From: Methanosarcina barkeri str. Wiesmoor
Lineage (GTDB): Archaea > Halobacteriota > Methanosarcinia > Methanosarcinales > Methanosarcinaceae
Assembly: GCF_000969985.1 (NCBI RefSeq)
Contig: NZ_CP009526.1
Span: forward strand, 2,604,001 to 2,668,000
Direction of reading: 5' to 3'
Length of the DNA: 64,000 bases
Shown: positions 7,468 to 17,534 of the stretch, one piece after another
Numbering within the stretch: the first letter of the stretch is position 1
How the letters are laid out: every line of letters starts with the position of its first letter
The notes under the pieces: model-generated
What the model was told of the DNA's origin: nothing
The model's input: only the letters and a program-made list of their open reading frames with translations
Databases searched by the model: none
Translations under genes and position numbers: made by a program

Positions 7468-9801
7468 TTATATAACATTTATATACTTTGATTTGGTTTT
7501 TGTACTACTTCCTGCTGCATTTGTTACCGCAAGTTTAACAGTATATTTTCCGGCTTTAGAATACTTATGAGTTGGATTTTGGGCAGTTGACGATTTTCCG
7601 TCTCCAAAATTCCATTTCCATTTAGTGGGGTTTCCTGTACTTTTGTCAGTAAATTTAACTTTTAATGGCGTTTTTCCTGATTTTGGAGATGCATAAAATG
7701 AAGCAACAGGTTTTGCTGTCACTATGATATACTTTGATTTTGTTACTGTGTTACTACCTGCAGCATTAGTCGCCATAAGTTTAACAGTATATTTTCCGGC
7801 TTTAGAATACTTATGAGTTGGATTTTGGGCAGTTGACGATTTTCCGTCTCCAAAATTCCATTTCCATTTAGTGGGGTTTCCTGTACTTTTGTCAGTAAAT
7901 TTAACCTTTAATGGCGTTTTTCCTGATTTTGGAGATGCATAAAATGAAGCAACAGGTTTTGCTGTCACTATGATATACTTTGATTTTGTTACTGTGTTAC
8001 TACCTGCAGCATTTGTTACTGTAAGTTTAACAGTATATTTTCCAGCTTTAGAATACTTATGAATTGGATTCTGGGCAGTTGACGATTTTCCGTCTCCAAA
8101 ATTCCATTTCCATTTAATGAGTTTTCCTGTACTTTTGTCAGTAAATTTAACCTTTAATGGCGTTTTTCCTGATTTTGGAGATGCATAAAATGAAGCAACA
8201 GGAACGCTGGGTTTTTGGTTTTTGGATATCTTATTTCCGGTAATTTTAGCGTTTTGAACATTTTTTACTATGATTCCATAAGAAAGAGTCGGTGGATACA
8301 CATTTATTAAGATGTTGTTTTGTATCTTCACAATGTTACTTTTGAACGAATTTCCATCTATATGTATTCCATTCAGTTTTATGTCTGTAAACCTATTGTT
8401 AGAGATATTTAAGTTTACTCCGTTAATTCTAAACTTCTGATACACTCCTTTATGCGAAAGATTGCTAAAGCTGTTTCCACTTATTATTATATTCCTGAAA
8501 CTCTCCTTACCTGGAAAATAAATTCCATATATCCCATCGTTTTGAACATTATTTTTAATTATGAGCTTGTTATTGATTCCACTTTTTCCTCCCAGATACA
8601 TAATACCTGACATACCATTAAATTTATTATTTTCGTAAATGTGTACTCCATCATTAATGCTACCGCGTCTGGATATCCCTCCATATCCACCGAAAATTTT
8701 ATTGTTAGAAAATGTCGAATATTGTGTGCCATCTGAAAAAGTGAAAAAGCCTGGTTGCGGGTATATTTTGTTTTTAGTTACGACATAGTTAATAGTAACA
8801 GGATGAGAATCAACAACACTAGAACCGGCGATGTTTCCCCCTATCAGAGTGTTATCAGTGATAAAAACGTCACGATTTAAAGATTTGCGTTCAGCTGTAT
8901 TACCTGTTATAGCATGCCTGCAATTTTCTATGTGATTATGGTCAATATTGACAAAAGCCGAACCGCTAGCCACATTAACACCATATCCACTCCCGGGAAG
9001 AAGTGAATTGTAAATCCCATTATTATTGATATTCACATTAAAACAGGAATACAGGCAAATAGCACCGAATCCAATATCTTTGAACCAGGAATCAGTGATA
9101 GAACTGTCCTTGCAATATTGCATAGCCAGTCCATGATGAGACGTCGTTGCACCTCTGCCCTGTACTCTTATATTCTGTATATGCATTTGAATAGGTCTGT
9201 ATACTTCGACCTTTACAGTCTCGGATAATTTGTAGTCTCTAAGGAGTGGTTGATTTAAAGTGACAACATTTCCATTCACATTTTTAACAGCGTAAATTTC
9301 CCCTGTCATTTGATCAGAATAATCAAGAGGACACCACTTGACATTTTTCCAGATTTTTATCAGGTCGTTCTTGCGAACCCCGTAAGCATCAGTTAAAACC
9401 ACTTGAGATGAGCCCTTATTGAAATTAGTGTTCAATTTTTTGTTTGTGATCAATGATCCACGGAATAAAATCCCGTAAATTTCTTTTTCCGGATTTTTGA
9501 TGTGAAGAGTTACTTTTCCTTCGCCTATTATTTTCAGATTTTTACCATTTTGATATATTATTTTTGTAATATAGTAGTCCCCTTCATGGATAGTAATTGT
9601 ATCCCCACTTTTTGATTTATCCAGTGCCGCCTGAATGCAGGCGGCATCGTTTGCATAATTAGATGTATGAAAAATACCTGATTCAGCTGATCCAGTTTGT
9701 TTGTCAATTACGATATTTGCCGCCAAAGCTGCAGGGCTGCTTAAAGTAATATAAAAAAAAGAAAGGGCAAACACTGTCACAAAAAATCTCAAGCTTTTCA
9801 T
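7468..9801 (-). CDS. Secreted right-handed beta-helix protein with three PKD domains
   Basis: A 777-residue surface or secreted protein. Residues 1-28 are a signal peptide (hydrophobic core, ending PAALAA). About 29-530 is a pectate-lyase-like parallel beta-helix with repeated short N-rich turns such as NNKIFGG and ISGNSFSN. Residues 535-777 are three near-identical 82-residue PKD domains (each with WNFGDGKSSTAQNP and KAGKYTVKL). Beta-helix plus PKD proteins of methanogens act at the cell surface in adhesion or polysaccharide binding; no catalytic residues can be assigned. No C-terminal sorting signal or membrane anchor is seen, which fits the evidence that the 3' end was lost (see 7165-7467). 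ATG at 9801 directly precedes the signal peptide. Confidence 0.85.
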   Translation of the reverse strand: MKSLRFFVTVFALSFFYITLSSPAALAANIVIDKQTGSAESGIFHTSNYANDAACIQAALDKSKSGDTITIHEGDYYITKIIYQNGKNLKIIGEGKVTLHIKNPEKEIYGILFRGSLITNKKLNTNFNKGSSQVVLTDAYGVRKNDLIKIWKNVKWCPLDYSDQMTGEIYAVKNVNGNVVTLNQPLLRDYKLSETVKVEVYRPIQMHIQNIRVQGRGATTSHHGLAMQYCKDSSITDSWFKDIGFGAICLYSCFNVNINNNGIYNSLLPGSGYGVNVASGSAFVNIDHNHIENCRHAITGNTAERKSLNRDVFITDNTLIGGNIAGSSVVDSHPVTINYVVTKNKIYPQPGFFTFSDGTQYSTFSNNKIFGGYGGISRRGSINDGVHIYENNKFNGMSGIMYLGGKSGINNKLIIKNNVQNDGIYGIYFPGKESFRNIIISGNSFSNLSHKGVYQKFRINGVNLNISNNRFTDIKLNGIHIDGNSFKSNIVKIQNNILINVYPPTLSYGIIVKNVQNAKITGNKISKNQKPSVPVASFYASPKSGKTPLKVKFTDKSTGKLIKWKWNFGDGKSSTAQNPIHKYSKAGKYTVKLTVTNAAGSNTVTKSKYIIVTAKPVASFYASPKSGKTPLKVKFTDKSTGNPTKWKWNFGDGKSSTAQNPTHKYSKAGKYTVKLMATNAAGSNTVTKSKYIIVTAKPVASFYASPKSGKTPLKVKFTDKSTGNPTKWKWNFGDGKSSTAQNPTHKYSKAGKYTVKLAVTNAAGSSTKTKSKYINVI
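7471..8199 (-). repeat. Three 246-bp in-gene repeats encoding PKD domains
   Basis: Units of 82 codons, very similar at DNA level (for example the shared stretch ccgtctccaaaattccattt in each). Such identity points to recent unit duplication or gene conversion. Confidence 0.85.
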
Positions 9802-10915
9802 AAAAGATCACGTGCAAACCTGTTCAACTTAGAGACTATCCAAAGCGGTTGTGATCACTAACTTTCACAGTTGGCATATTCAAAAAAAGATGGTCACTCA
9901 ATTTTAGAGACCTATTATAATTTTACAATACGCCATTGTTGACTTTTCGGAGGGCTCTATATACTTTTATTATATATTTATAAGAAGTTTACATTTTTCT
10001 CGATTTAACTGTCTTATTATTTTTTCACTGATATAACCTTTTTCATATTATTCATAAAGTACGAAGTGCTCTCAGTTACTTGTGTTTAAAAGAAATAGTC
10101 TAATGTAAAAAACTAAAATATTTTAAAAATAAGAAAACTTTGTGAGGAAATAGGAAAACTGGAATAGTACTTGAAATCAAAGAACAGTAGCTTCACGGAC
10201 ATTAGTGCGAGAGGCGCGATTCAAACTACTGTTACTGTTTGCCATTAACAAGTAAAGTTTAATAAAAAGTGTTTTCCCTCAGGTAAAAGAACAGAAAATA
10301 CAGGAATACTGCTGAAACTACAGAAACTGGAAAAACTGGGAATATTGCAAGGCAGGAAAAAGAAATACCTACCTCACGCCGAGAATTAATAAATCACGAA
10401 GTATATAAGTGACAGCACTCCAATTCTGACAAAAGTTCTTTATCTAAAGGCTTCTATTTAGTTATAGAACATTCCCTGTCTTTTTACTTTCAAACTTAGC
10501 TATTATTTTATCAGTCATAAGTTCTTTAGTAATGTCAATGGCATATTTTATGAGTTTAAATTATTATATTAAAGCCATAATATATCTCAGCAACGTAAAA
10601 TATCAGTGATAAATTCTTTAATAATGTCAATGGCATATTTTATGAATTTAAATTATTATATTAAAGCCATAATATATCTCAGCAAGGTAAAAGAAAGAAG
10701 GTTTAATTAGATAATAATTCGATGTGAGTCGGCACTTTAACAGACTACCTGGCACTTTAACAGACACTTTAATGTTAACAAATAAAGTGAGTGCAAATGA
10801 TGCTTCATTACATAATAAGTAAAATTGTATTAATATGAAAATTAAGATACTGATTTATTCCATTATCATTAAAATTAGGCATTTTGTTGCGTAAAAGAGG
10901 GAGACCAGGGGAATA
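9802..10915. other. 1.1-kb AT-rich spacer with repeats and a tRNA fragment
   Basis: No full gene. It holds the promoter side of the beta-helix gene (TATA-like ttataaatatata on the minus strand near 9970-9985), a 3' tRNA-Leu scrap at 10203-10227, a short open stretch near 10290-10390 that could be a gene-end remnant, a 92-bp tandem duplication (10511-10694), and two copies of ggcactttaacagac (about 10730-10770). Confidence 0.6.
10511..10694. repeat. 92-bp tandem duplication
   Basis: Two head-to-tail copies, 10511-10602 and 10603-10694, beginning tcagt(c/g)ataa and ending cagcaa(c/g)gtaaaa, with only a handful of mismatches. Each contains gccataatatatctcag. It lies upstream of a sensor kinase gene. 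No coding sense. Confidence 0.9.
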
Positions 10916-13318
10916 ATGACAGCTAAAATGGTGCAGTCTCAAGCAATAAACCCGAATCCTGTGATCAGTGTGGCAAAGGATGGTACAGTTCTTTACTCTA
11001 ATGAGGGAGGAAAGCCTTTATTGCATGAGTGGGGCGTGAGAGTTAGAGAAAAATTGCCTCAACATATCAAAATTTTTGTTCAAAAGGCAATTTTCCAGAA
11101 ATGTATTGAAAAAATAAAAATTAAAGTGGGGAAAAGAGTATATTTTCTCGTTTTTCATCCCTTGCCTGAACAAGAATGCGTAAACATTTATGGATTTGAT
11201 ATAAGTGAGAGTAAAAAGCTTGAAGGAAAACTCCAGGAAAGTGAAGCTCTAAAGATGACAAATCTGGAACTTGCCAGTATTATTGATGTGCAGGCTGTCC
11301 AGTCCCTGATGGAGGATTTCTATAAGCTTGTTAGCATTCCAATAGCCCTGGTTGATCTCAAAGGCAATGTTCTATCAAGTGTTGGATGGCAGGACATCTG
11401 CACGAGATTTCACAGGATTCATCCCGAAGCCTGCAAACACTGCATGGAAAACTACATAACGCTATCCTCAGGTGTTCTCCCGAGAGAATTTAAGCTGAAT
11501 AAATGCAAAAACAATATGTGGGATATAGCGACTCCCATTATTGTGGATGACCAGCATGTTGGCTATGTCTTTTCAGGGCAGTTCTTTTTTGAGGGTGAGC
11601 CTGTAGACTATGAATTATTCCGAGCCCAGGCCAGAAAATATGGCTTCAATGAGCAGGAGTACATAGCCGCTCTTGAGAAAGTTCCAATGTTGAACCCTGC
11701 AGCTGTGAACACATGCATGTCTTTTCTTACAGCATTTGCCAATATGGTTTCACAGCTAGGCTACAGCAATACCAGGCTGTCTCAATCACTGGCGGAGCGT
11801 GATGCTGTGGTTGATGCATTGCAAGAGAGTGAGAAGCGGCTGCGTCTCCTGAGCAACAACCTGCCAGACAGCGCGGTATATCAGTATGTCCTTGAGCCCG
11901 ATGACAATACCAATTTTGTATACTTCAGCACAGGTGTCGAGCGGCTGTTCGGCATCAGCATATCCGACGCGCTTCGTGATCCAGAAATGCTGTACAGGCA
12001 AATTCCACAGACGTACTTAGAACGTCTCGTCGAAGCCGAGATACGAAGTGCCCGTGAATTGTCAGATTTTGATATGGAATTACCTCTGCAGCTTTCCGAC
12101 GACCAGGTTAAATGGATACGGTTGCACTCCCGTCCTCGCAGGCTGCCCGATGGCCGAATAATCTGGGACGGCGTACTGACTGACATTACCAAGCTAAAGC
12201 AGGCTGAGGAGGTGCTGTGCGAGAGTGAATCACGCCGTAAGGTTACCGAAGCTGTCGATACTGAACGGAAGCGGTTTTTTGATGTACTGGAGGCGCTGCC
12301 GGTAATGGTTGCTCTATTAACACCTGACCATTACATTGCCTTCGCAAACCGCTGTTTCCGTGAGCAGTTTGGCGAGTTAGGCGATCAACACTGTTTTGAG
12401 TATTGTTTTGGGTGTACCGAACCCTGTGAGTTTTGTAAAGCATATAAGGTACTTGAAACCGGCCAACCCTATCATTGGCAGGTTACCTTACCAGACGGTG
12501 GTATGTTTGATGCTTATGACCTTCCGTTTACAGACGTTGATGGTTCTCCCCTGATCCTTGAGATGGATATTGACATCACCAAACGAAAGGAAGCTGAAGA
12601 AGCTCTTGCAAATATTGAGACTGCTCGGAAGAAGGAAATCCATCATAGAATAAAGAATAACCTTCAGGTAATTTCCTCTCTGCTTGATCTTCAGGCTGAA
12701 CAGTTTAGAAATAGAGAGGATATTAAGGATTCAGAAGTTCTGGAAGCCTTCAGAGAAAGTCAGGATAGAGTAATATCTATGGCTTTGATACACGAGGAAC
12801 TATATAGAGGCGGCGGATTCGAAACACTAAACTTTTCCCCGTACATTCAGGAACTTGCTGAAAATCTTTTATTAACATACAGGCTTGGAATCACTGATGT
12901 CAGCTTAAGTATGGATATGGAAGAGAACCTTTTATTTGATATGGATATTGCAGTGCCATTAGGAATAATTGTCAATGAACTTGTTTCCAATTCCCTCAAG
13001 CATGCATTTCCTGACAGAGCGAAAGGAGAAATCCGAATTAAACTCAGCCGGGAGGAAAACAAAGAGTATATAAAAAACATAAACGAAGGTCGGAAGAGCA
13101 CTAACTTCATTCTAACCGTTTTAGATGACGGTATAGGCATTCCTGAAAATCTTGAAATTAAAGAGCTTGATAGTCTGGGATTTCAGCTTATAACTTCTCT
13201 TGTAGACCAATTAGATGGGGAGTTCGAATTGAAAAGGAACAATGGCACAGAATTCATTATGAGATTTAGAGTGATGGAAAGAAATAATCTGGTTCAAGCT
13301 GGTCTAAAATCACAATAA
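10916..13318 (+). CDS. Sensor histidine kinase: PAS-PocR-PAS-PAS-HisKA_2-HATPase
   Basis: An 800-residue cytosolic signal-transducing kinase; no transmembrane segment is evident. Order: a PAS-like region about 10-105, a PocR-type sensory domain about 118-290 (Cys-rich, with HPEACKHCMENY), two PAS domains about 305-430 and 445-560, then the HisKA_2 phosphoacceptor region with EIHHRIKNN (His576/577), and an HATPase with NELVSNSLKHAF (N box), DDGIGIP (G1) and a LGFQLITSLVDQ block. ATG 10916 has aggggaat just upstream. The C-terminal 480 residues are closely similar to the kinase at 28154-30835, but that protein has an extra PAS and no PocR. No response regulator is adjacent. The ligand is unknown; PocR domains are thought to bind small organic molecules. 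Confidence 0.9.
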   Translation: MTAKMVQSQAINPNPVISVAKDGTVLYSNEGGKPLLHEWGVRVREKLPQHIKIFVQKAIFQKCIEKIKIKVGKRVYFLVFHPLPEQECVNIYGFDISESKKLEGKLQESEALKMTNLELASIIDVQAVQSLMEDFYKLVSIPIALVDLKGNVLSSVGWQDICTRFHRIHPEACKHCMENYITLSSGVLPREFKLNKCKNNMWDIATPIIVDDQHVGYVFSGQFFFEGEPVDYELFRAQARKYGFNEQEYIAALEKVPMLNPAAVNTCMSFLTAFANMVSQLGYSNTRLSQSLAERDAVVDALQESEKRLRLLSNNLPDSAVYQYVLEPDDNTNFVYFSTGVERLFGISISDALRDPEMLYRQIPQTYLERLVEAEIRSARELSDFDMELPLQLSDDQVKWIRLHSRPRRLPDGRIIWDGVLTDITKLKQAEEVLCESESRRKVTEAVDTERKRFFDVLEALPVMVALLTPDHYIAFANRCFREQFGELGDQHCFEYCFGCTEPCEFCKAYKVLETGQPYHWQVTLPDGGMFDAYDLPFTDVDGSPLILEMDIDITKRKEAEEALANIETARKKEIHHRIKNNLQVISSLLDLQAEQFRNREDIKDSEVLEAFRESQDRVISMALIHEELYRGGGFETLNFSPYIQELAENLLLTYRLGITDVSLSMDMEENLLFDMDIAVPLGIIVNELVSNSLKHAFPDRAKGEIRIKLSREENKEYIKNINEGRKSTNFILTVLDDGIGIPENLEIKELDSLGFQLITSLVDQLDGEFELKRNNGTEFIMRFRVMERNNLVQAGLKSQ

Positions 13319-13332
13319 ACTATATGAATAAT

Positions 13333-13393
13333 TAGTGCGAGAGATGCTATTCGAACGCACGAATTCCTAAGAAACTGGATTCTGAACATGGTC
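13333..13393 (-). pseudogene. tRNA-Leu 3' fragment (degenerate)
   Basis: Read on the minus strand it gives a TTCAGAA anticodon-loop-like stretch, a Leu-type long variable arm (cttaggaattc), a T-arm remnant with loop ttcgaat, and an acceptor strand ctcgcacta. The 5' half is absent and the T stem is mismatched, so it is not a working tRNA. It lies right after the kinase stop codon. Confidence 0.7.
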
Positions 13394-13508
13394 CCATTGA
13401 GCATCACTAAGCTTTTCGAAATGTATACTATTCTCCTATAGTCCCCTATATATATAAAATCAAATTGTATATTATTTTGAAAGAGGCTTAACAATTATAA
13501 TCAGAGCC

Positions 13509-13664
13509 GTGGCGCGAATATATCCCATTGCTTGCAGTGGAGTGCACCAGCGCAACTTTGATTTCACAAACCTGGCAACAAGCTTTGAACAGATGGATGT
13601 GGAACACGTTGCCGAGTTGCTACGTCCGAAAGATGTCCCTGAAATCATCGAGTTCTTTTTTTAG
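13509..13664 (+). pseudogene. Gene-end fragment of unknown protein
   Basis: An open stretch of 51 codons ending LLRPKDVPEIIEFFF then TAG. Composition is protein-like, but there is no convincing start or family. Possibly the 3' end of a lost gene. Confidence 0.35.
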
Positions 13665-13738
13665 TGTCTGTGTGTGGCTGGAATAGCGTTTCCGGGTCTT
13701 GCAAAAGCTGAAAGAAATATTTTGCTCTGACCAACTAC

Positions 13739-13788
13739 ACCAACCCCGAATACTGCCAATCCCGAATACTGCCAACCCCGAATACTGT
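13739..13788. repeat. 17-bp tandem repeat, three copies
   Basis: The unit ccccgaatactgccaac is repeated three times with small changes, in the spacer between the fragment at 13509 and the ABC exporter. Confidence 0.8.
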
Positions 13789-13875
13789 GACCGGCTTCAT
13801 GGCAACACGGGTAAAACTTGCAAGGAAACTCGACGGCAGAGCAAAAGATTGCCATTGTTGAGCCGTCCTACCAAC

Positions 13876-15723
13876 TTATATTGCCATGCCTTTTTTGAAC
13901 TGACTTTTGTAAAGGTTGGCATAGAAACCGCCCGAAACAAGCAGTTCGCTATGCGTACCTGTTTCTACTACTCGACCGCCGTCTAAAACGATGATTTTAT
14001 CTGCGTTTTTGATGGTGGAAAGGCGGTGTGCGATAACAAAACTCGTTTTTCCGTGCATTAGTTTGAGCAGAGCACTCTGAATAATCAGCTCTGTCCGTGT
14101 ATCGATTGAAGAAGTCGCTTCATCAAGTATCAACACAGAAGATTGTGCGATCATCGCTCTCGCAATACTAAGCAATTGCCGCTGTCCCTGTGAAAGGTTG
14201 CCGCCATTGTCAGAAAGAATTGTATCATAACCCTGTGGCAGTTGCATAATAAAGTCATGGGCATGTGCCAGCTTTGCTGCCTGTTCAACTTCTTCATCCG
14301 TTGCTGTCAGCCTGCCATAGCGGATATTCTCGCGTATGGTGTCCGAGAAAAGAAAAGTATCCTGGAGTACCATTGAAATGGACTGCCGCAGACTCTTTCG
14401 AGTAATGGCATTTATATTCTTTCCATCAATATAGATTGCTCCGTCATCAATGCCATAAAACTTGGTGAGCAGATTGATAATGGTTGTTTTCCCAGCACCC
14501 GTAGGGCCCACGATGGCAATTGTCTGACCTTTTTTCGCAGAAATTGTTGCCTCTTTAAGTACAGGCTTACCAGGTATGTATGAAAAATTAACAGATTCAA
14601 TTTTCACGTTGCCTTCAATGTTTTGAATGTCTCTGGCATTATCGGCATCTTTTTCTTTTTCCTCGTCCATTACCTCAAACACTCGCTCTGCGCCTGCAAG
14701 GGCTGACTGGATAGTGCTGAAAAGGTTGAGAATATTGTTGATTGGCTGGGTAAAATTGCGCATATAGAGCAGGAAAGAAAATATTACGCCAACAGTGATT
14801 CCCGCAAATCCCTTTATGATTAAAACGCCACCGCAGACCGTGATAATCAAATAGGTCAGATTATTGATAGTGTTATTCACAGGTCCCATGACGCTGCTTA
14901 TTGCCTGTGCTTTCATAGAACTGGAAACAAGCTTTTCATTGATTTCTTTGAAGTGACCCTCCACCTCCTTTTCTCGGGAAAAGACCTTAATAACTTTTTG
15001 GCCGGAGACCATTTCCTCGATATATCCGTTAAGCCGTCCAAGCTCATATTGCTGTTCCTTAAAAAACTTCTGAGACTTTACTGCAAGGACTTTTGACGTA
15101 AAGAACATCAGAGGCGTTGTCAGCAGCCCGATCAGCGTAAGCAGCGGGCTGAGCAGCAGCATCGCTATCAACATACCGACCACGCTGATGACGCCGGAAA
15201 AAAGCTGCACGACACTCTGTGAAAGTGTAAGGTTGATGTTGTCAACATCGTTTGTCAGGCGGCTCATGAGGTCCCCGCTTGAGTGGGTATCAAAATACTT
15301 GAGGGGCAGCTTTTGCAGGCTGCTGAAAAGATCGTTCCGGATACTAGCCGAAGTTTTCTGAGCAACACGGATCATCAGGGAATTCTGCATGTAAGTAGAA
15401 AAAACCGCAACAAGGTAAATAAGAATCATGATAATACAGATGCGAGCAAGTCCGGCAATATCCTTTTTAGAGATGAACTCGTCGACTGCGTACCCGTTTA
15501 GTTGAATGCCGATAATGGTGATCACTGTTGTAACAAGAGCACAGAAAAAAATGATGAGCAATGTGCGCCACCATTTGCCAAGGTACATAATAATGCGTAT
15601 GAATGTTCCCTTAACGTCCTTGATTTCCGTTTTTTCCCTTTGAAGAAAAGCGCTTGGTCCTCCTGCCGGGCGGCCTGTAATATTATGAGGCATATTATGA
15701 GGCATCACGTTATTCTGTGGCAT
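13876..15723 (-). CDS. ABC exporter half-transporter (second subunit)
   Basis: A 615-residue exporter: an N-terminal soluble tail (about 50 residues), a six-helix ABC_membrane domain about 50-340, and a nucleotide-binding domain with Walker A GPTGAGKTT, Q-loop VLQDTFLF, signature LSQGQRQLLSIARA, Walker B VLILDEATSSID and H-loop AHRLS. Its signature begins LSQGQ and Walker B ends with Glu, so this partner keeps a canonical catalytic glutamate. It is the downstream partner of 15710-17449, overlapping it by 14 bp, which implies translational coupling and a heterodimer of the BmrCD/LmrCD type. Exported compounds are probably drugs or lipophilic toxins (inference). Confidence 0.92.
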   Translation of the reverse strand: MPQNNVMPHNMPHNITGRPAGGPSAFLQREKTEIKDVKGTFIRIIMYLGKWWRTLLIIFFCALVTTVITIIGIQLNGYAVDEFISKKDIAGLARICIIMILIYLVAVFSTYMQNSLMIRVAQKTSASIRNDLFSSLQKLPLKYFDTHSSGDLMSRLTNDVDNINLTLSQSVVQLFSGVISVVGMLIAMLLLSPLLTLIGLLTTPLMFFTSKVLAVKSQKFFKEQQYELGRLNGYIEEMVSGQKVIKVFSREKEVEGHFKEINEKLVSSSMKAQAISSVMGPVNNTINNLTYLIITVCGGVLIIKGFAGITVGVIFSFLLYMRNFTQPINNILNLFSTIQSALAGAERVFEVMDEEKEKDADNARDIQNIEGNVKIESVNFSYIPGKPVLKEATISAKKGQTIAIVGPTGAGKTTIINLLTKFYGIDDGAIYIDGKNINAITRKSLRQSISMVLQDTFLFSDTIRENIRYGRLTATDEEVEQAAKLAHAHDFIMQLPQGYDTILSDNGGNLSQGQRQLLSIARAMIAQSSVLILDEATSSIDTRTELIIQSALLKLMHGKTSFVIAHRLSTIKNADKIIVLDGGRVVETGTHSELLVSGGFYANLYKSQFKKGMAI

Positions 15724-17449
15724 TCAAGAGCACCTCCTTGCCAAGCTGTGAAACGGCTATATTGCGATATACTTCGTTGCTTTGCAGTAATTCTTTATGG
15801 GTGCCTTTCGCGATAACGCTGCCATGGTCAAGCATCAATATTGTGTCCGCGTCCATAACGCCGGATATACGCTGCGCAATGACGATTACCGTGTTTTCTT
15901 TCATCTTTTTTGCAATTTCAAACTGCAGGCGTGCCTCGGTAGAAAGGTCAACTGCGCTTGTGGAGTCATCAAAAATCAAAATTTTTGGCTTTTTCAGAAG
16001 AGTTCTTGCTATGGAAAGGCGCTGTTTTTGTCCACCTGAAAAGTTTTTGCCTCTTTGTTCAACTTGACTTTGTAATTTGTAAGGGAGGGCCTGAATAAAA
16101 TCTTCTGCCTGAGCAGCTTGAAGGCCATCCCATATTTTCGCTTCGTCTGCTTCTTCATTACCAAAATTCATATTTTCTTTAACTGTTCCGTGGAAAAGAA
16201 TATTTTCCTGCAGCACGACCCCAATACTACTGCGCAGGTGCTGTACTGGCATATCCTTAACATCACAACCTCCGATCAGGACCTGCCCGCAGGTTGCCTC
16301 ATACAGCCGAGGAATCAGGCTTACAACTGAGCTCTTTCCTGAGCCGGTAGCTCCGATAATGCCTACTGTCTGCCCTTCCTTAAATAGGAACGACAAGTCT
16401 TTCAGAACATATTCTCCGCTTTCACCGTATCTAAAACTGACATTTTTGAACTCAATGTCATAATTCTTTGGCAATACTGGAGAATTGCACTCCTTAATAC
16501 TCGCTTCACAGACTAAAACCTCTTTTATACGTCCTGCAGATGCCTGTGCGCGTGAAATGTTTATAATCATGTTGACAAGCATTATAAGAGAGTTTGTTAT
16601 CTGCACAAGGTAATTGACAAATGCCATTATCTTACCGGTTTCAATATTTTCGGAAACGACCATATTGCCTCCAAACCATAGGATGGCAACCACGCTCAGA
16701 TTCATAACCAGAGTAGCTATCGGCATCAGTGTAAAGGTCAGGTTCTGTGCCCGTATGCTTTTTTCTGTAAATTTTGTATTCACGTTGCTGAAAAGCGTAT
16801 TCTGTTTGTCTTCTAAATTAAAGGCTTTTATAACACGTACACCCAGCAGATTTTCACGCATGACGGTATTAACCTTGTCAAGCCAGAACTGCATCTGCGT
16901 ATAAAGCGGCACCGATCTCATCATCACAAATGCGACGCAAGTGATGAGAATAGGCAAAATGATAAAGAAAACAATTGAAAGACTGGGACTCAGCAAAAAG
17001 GACATAAATATGCCGCCGATGCACAACAATGGTGAACGTACCATGCCACGCAGCAACATGAGAAACATATTCTGAATTTGCGTTACATCGTTGGTCAGCC
17101 TTGTAATAAGCGACGATGTTTTGAAATGGTCAATTTCCGTATAGGAAAGCGACTGTATTTTATGAAATAACTCTTCTCTCAAACTCCCGGCTAACATCAT
17201 AGATGCAAACGAGGCGATCACACCGCAGCCTGCGCCGCCAATTAATCCGGCAAACGCACAAAGGACCATTTTGAAGCCTGTCGATAATATATATCCCGAA
17301 TCTCTGTTTTGAACACCTATATCCACAATATTTGCCATAAGCCTGGGTTGTTGAAGGTCCATGAAGACTTCTATCAACATCAAAAGAGGAGCAAGTAAAG
17401 AATAAATCAGAGCCATGCCCTTAAGATTTTTTTTAATAAGTTGAAACAT
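15710..17449 (-). CDS. ABC exporter half-transporter (first subunit)
   Basis: A 579-residue partner: ABC_membrane domain about 15-300, then a nucleotide-binding domain with Walker A GATGSGKSS, Q-loop VLQENILF, signature FSGGQKQRLSIART, and Walker B ILIFDDSTSAVD. The residue after the Walker B aspartate is Asp instead of the catalytic Glu, the hallmark of the degenerate site in heterodimeric exporters. The H-loop also departs: AQRIS replaces AHRIS, so the switch histidine is missing. Together with the canonical partner this supports an asymmetric heterodimer with one active ATP site. It follows the MarR gene in the same direction. Confidence 0.92.
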   Translation of the reverse strand: MFQLIKKNLKGMALIYSLLAPLLMLIEVFMDLQQPRLMANIVDIGVQNRDSGYILSTGFKMVLCAFAGLIGGAGCGVIASFASMMLAGSLREELFHKIQSLSYTEIDHFKTSSLITRLTNDVTQIQNMFLMLLRGMVRSPLLCIGGIFMSFLLSPSLSIVFFIILPILITCVAFVMMRSVPLYTQMQFWLDKVNTVMRENLLGVRVIKAFNLEDKQNTLFSNVNTKFTEKSIRAQNLTFTLMPIATLVMNLSVVAILWFGGNMVVSENIETGKIMAFVNYLVQITNSLIMLVNMIINISRAQASAGRIKEVLVCEASIKECNSPVLPKNYDIEFKNVSFRYGESGEYVLKDLSFLFKEGQTVGIIGATGSGKSSVVSLIPRLYEATCGQVLIGGCDVKDMPVQHLRSSIGVVLQENILFHGTVKENMNFGNEEADEAKIWDGLQAAQAEDFIQALPYKLQSQVEQRGKNFSGGQKQRLSIARTLLKKPKILIFDDSTSAVDLSTEARLQFEIAKKMKENTVIVIAQRISGVMDADTILMLDHGSVIAKGTHKELLQSNEVYRNIAVSQLGKEVLLNATE

Positions 17450-17534
17450 AAATGTATCCTTTCGCTGTTTTGTAATTATTCAAAATGAGAACATCGTCCC
17501 GGTTCTCTACAATGGCAGTGATTATTGACAGCAT

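Noticed and set aside
12243-12443. Minus-strand frames inside the sensor kinases
   Set aside because: They overlap well-supported kinase domains and show no features of their own.
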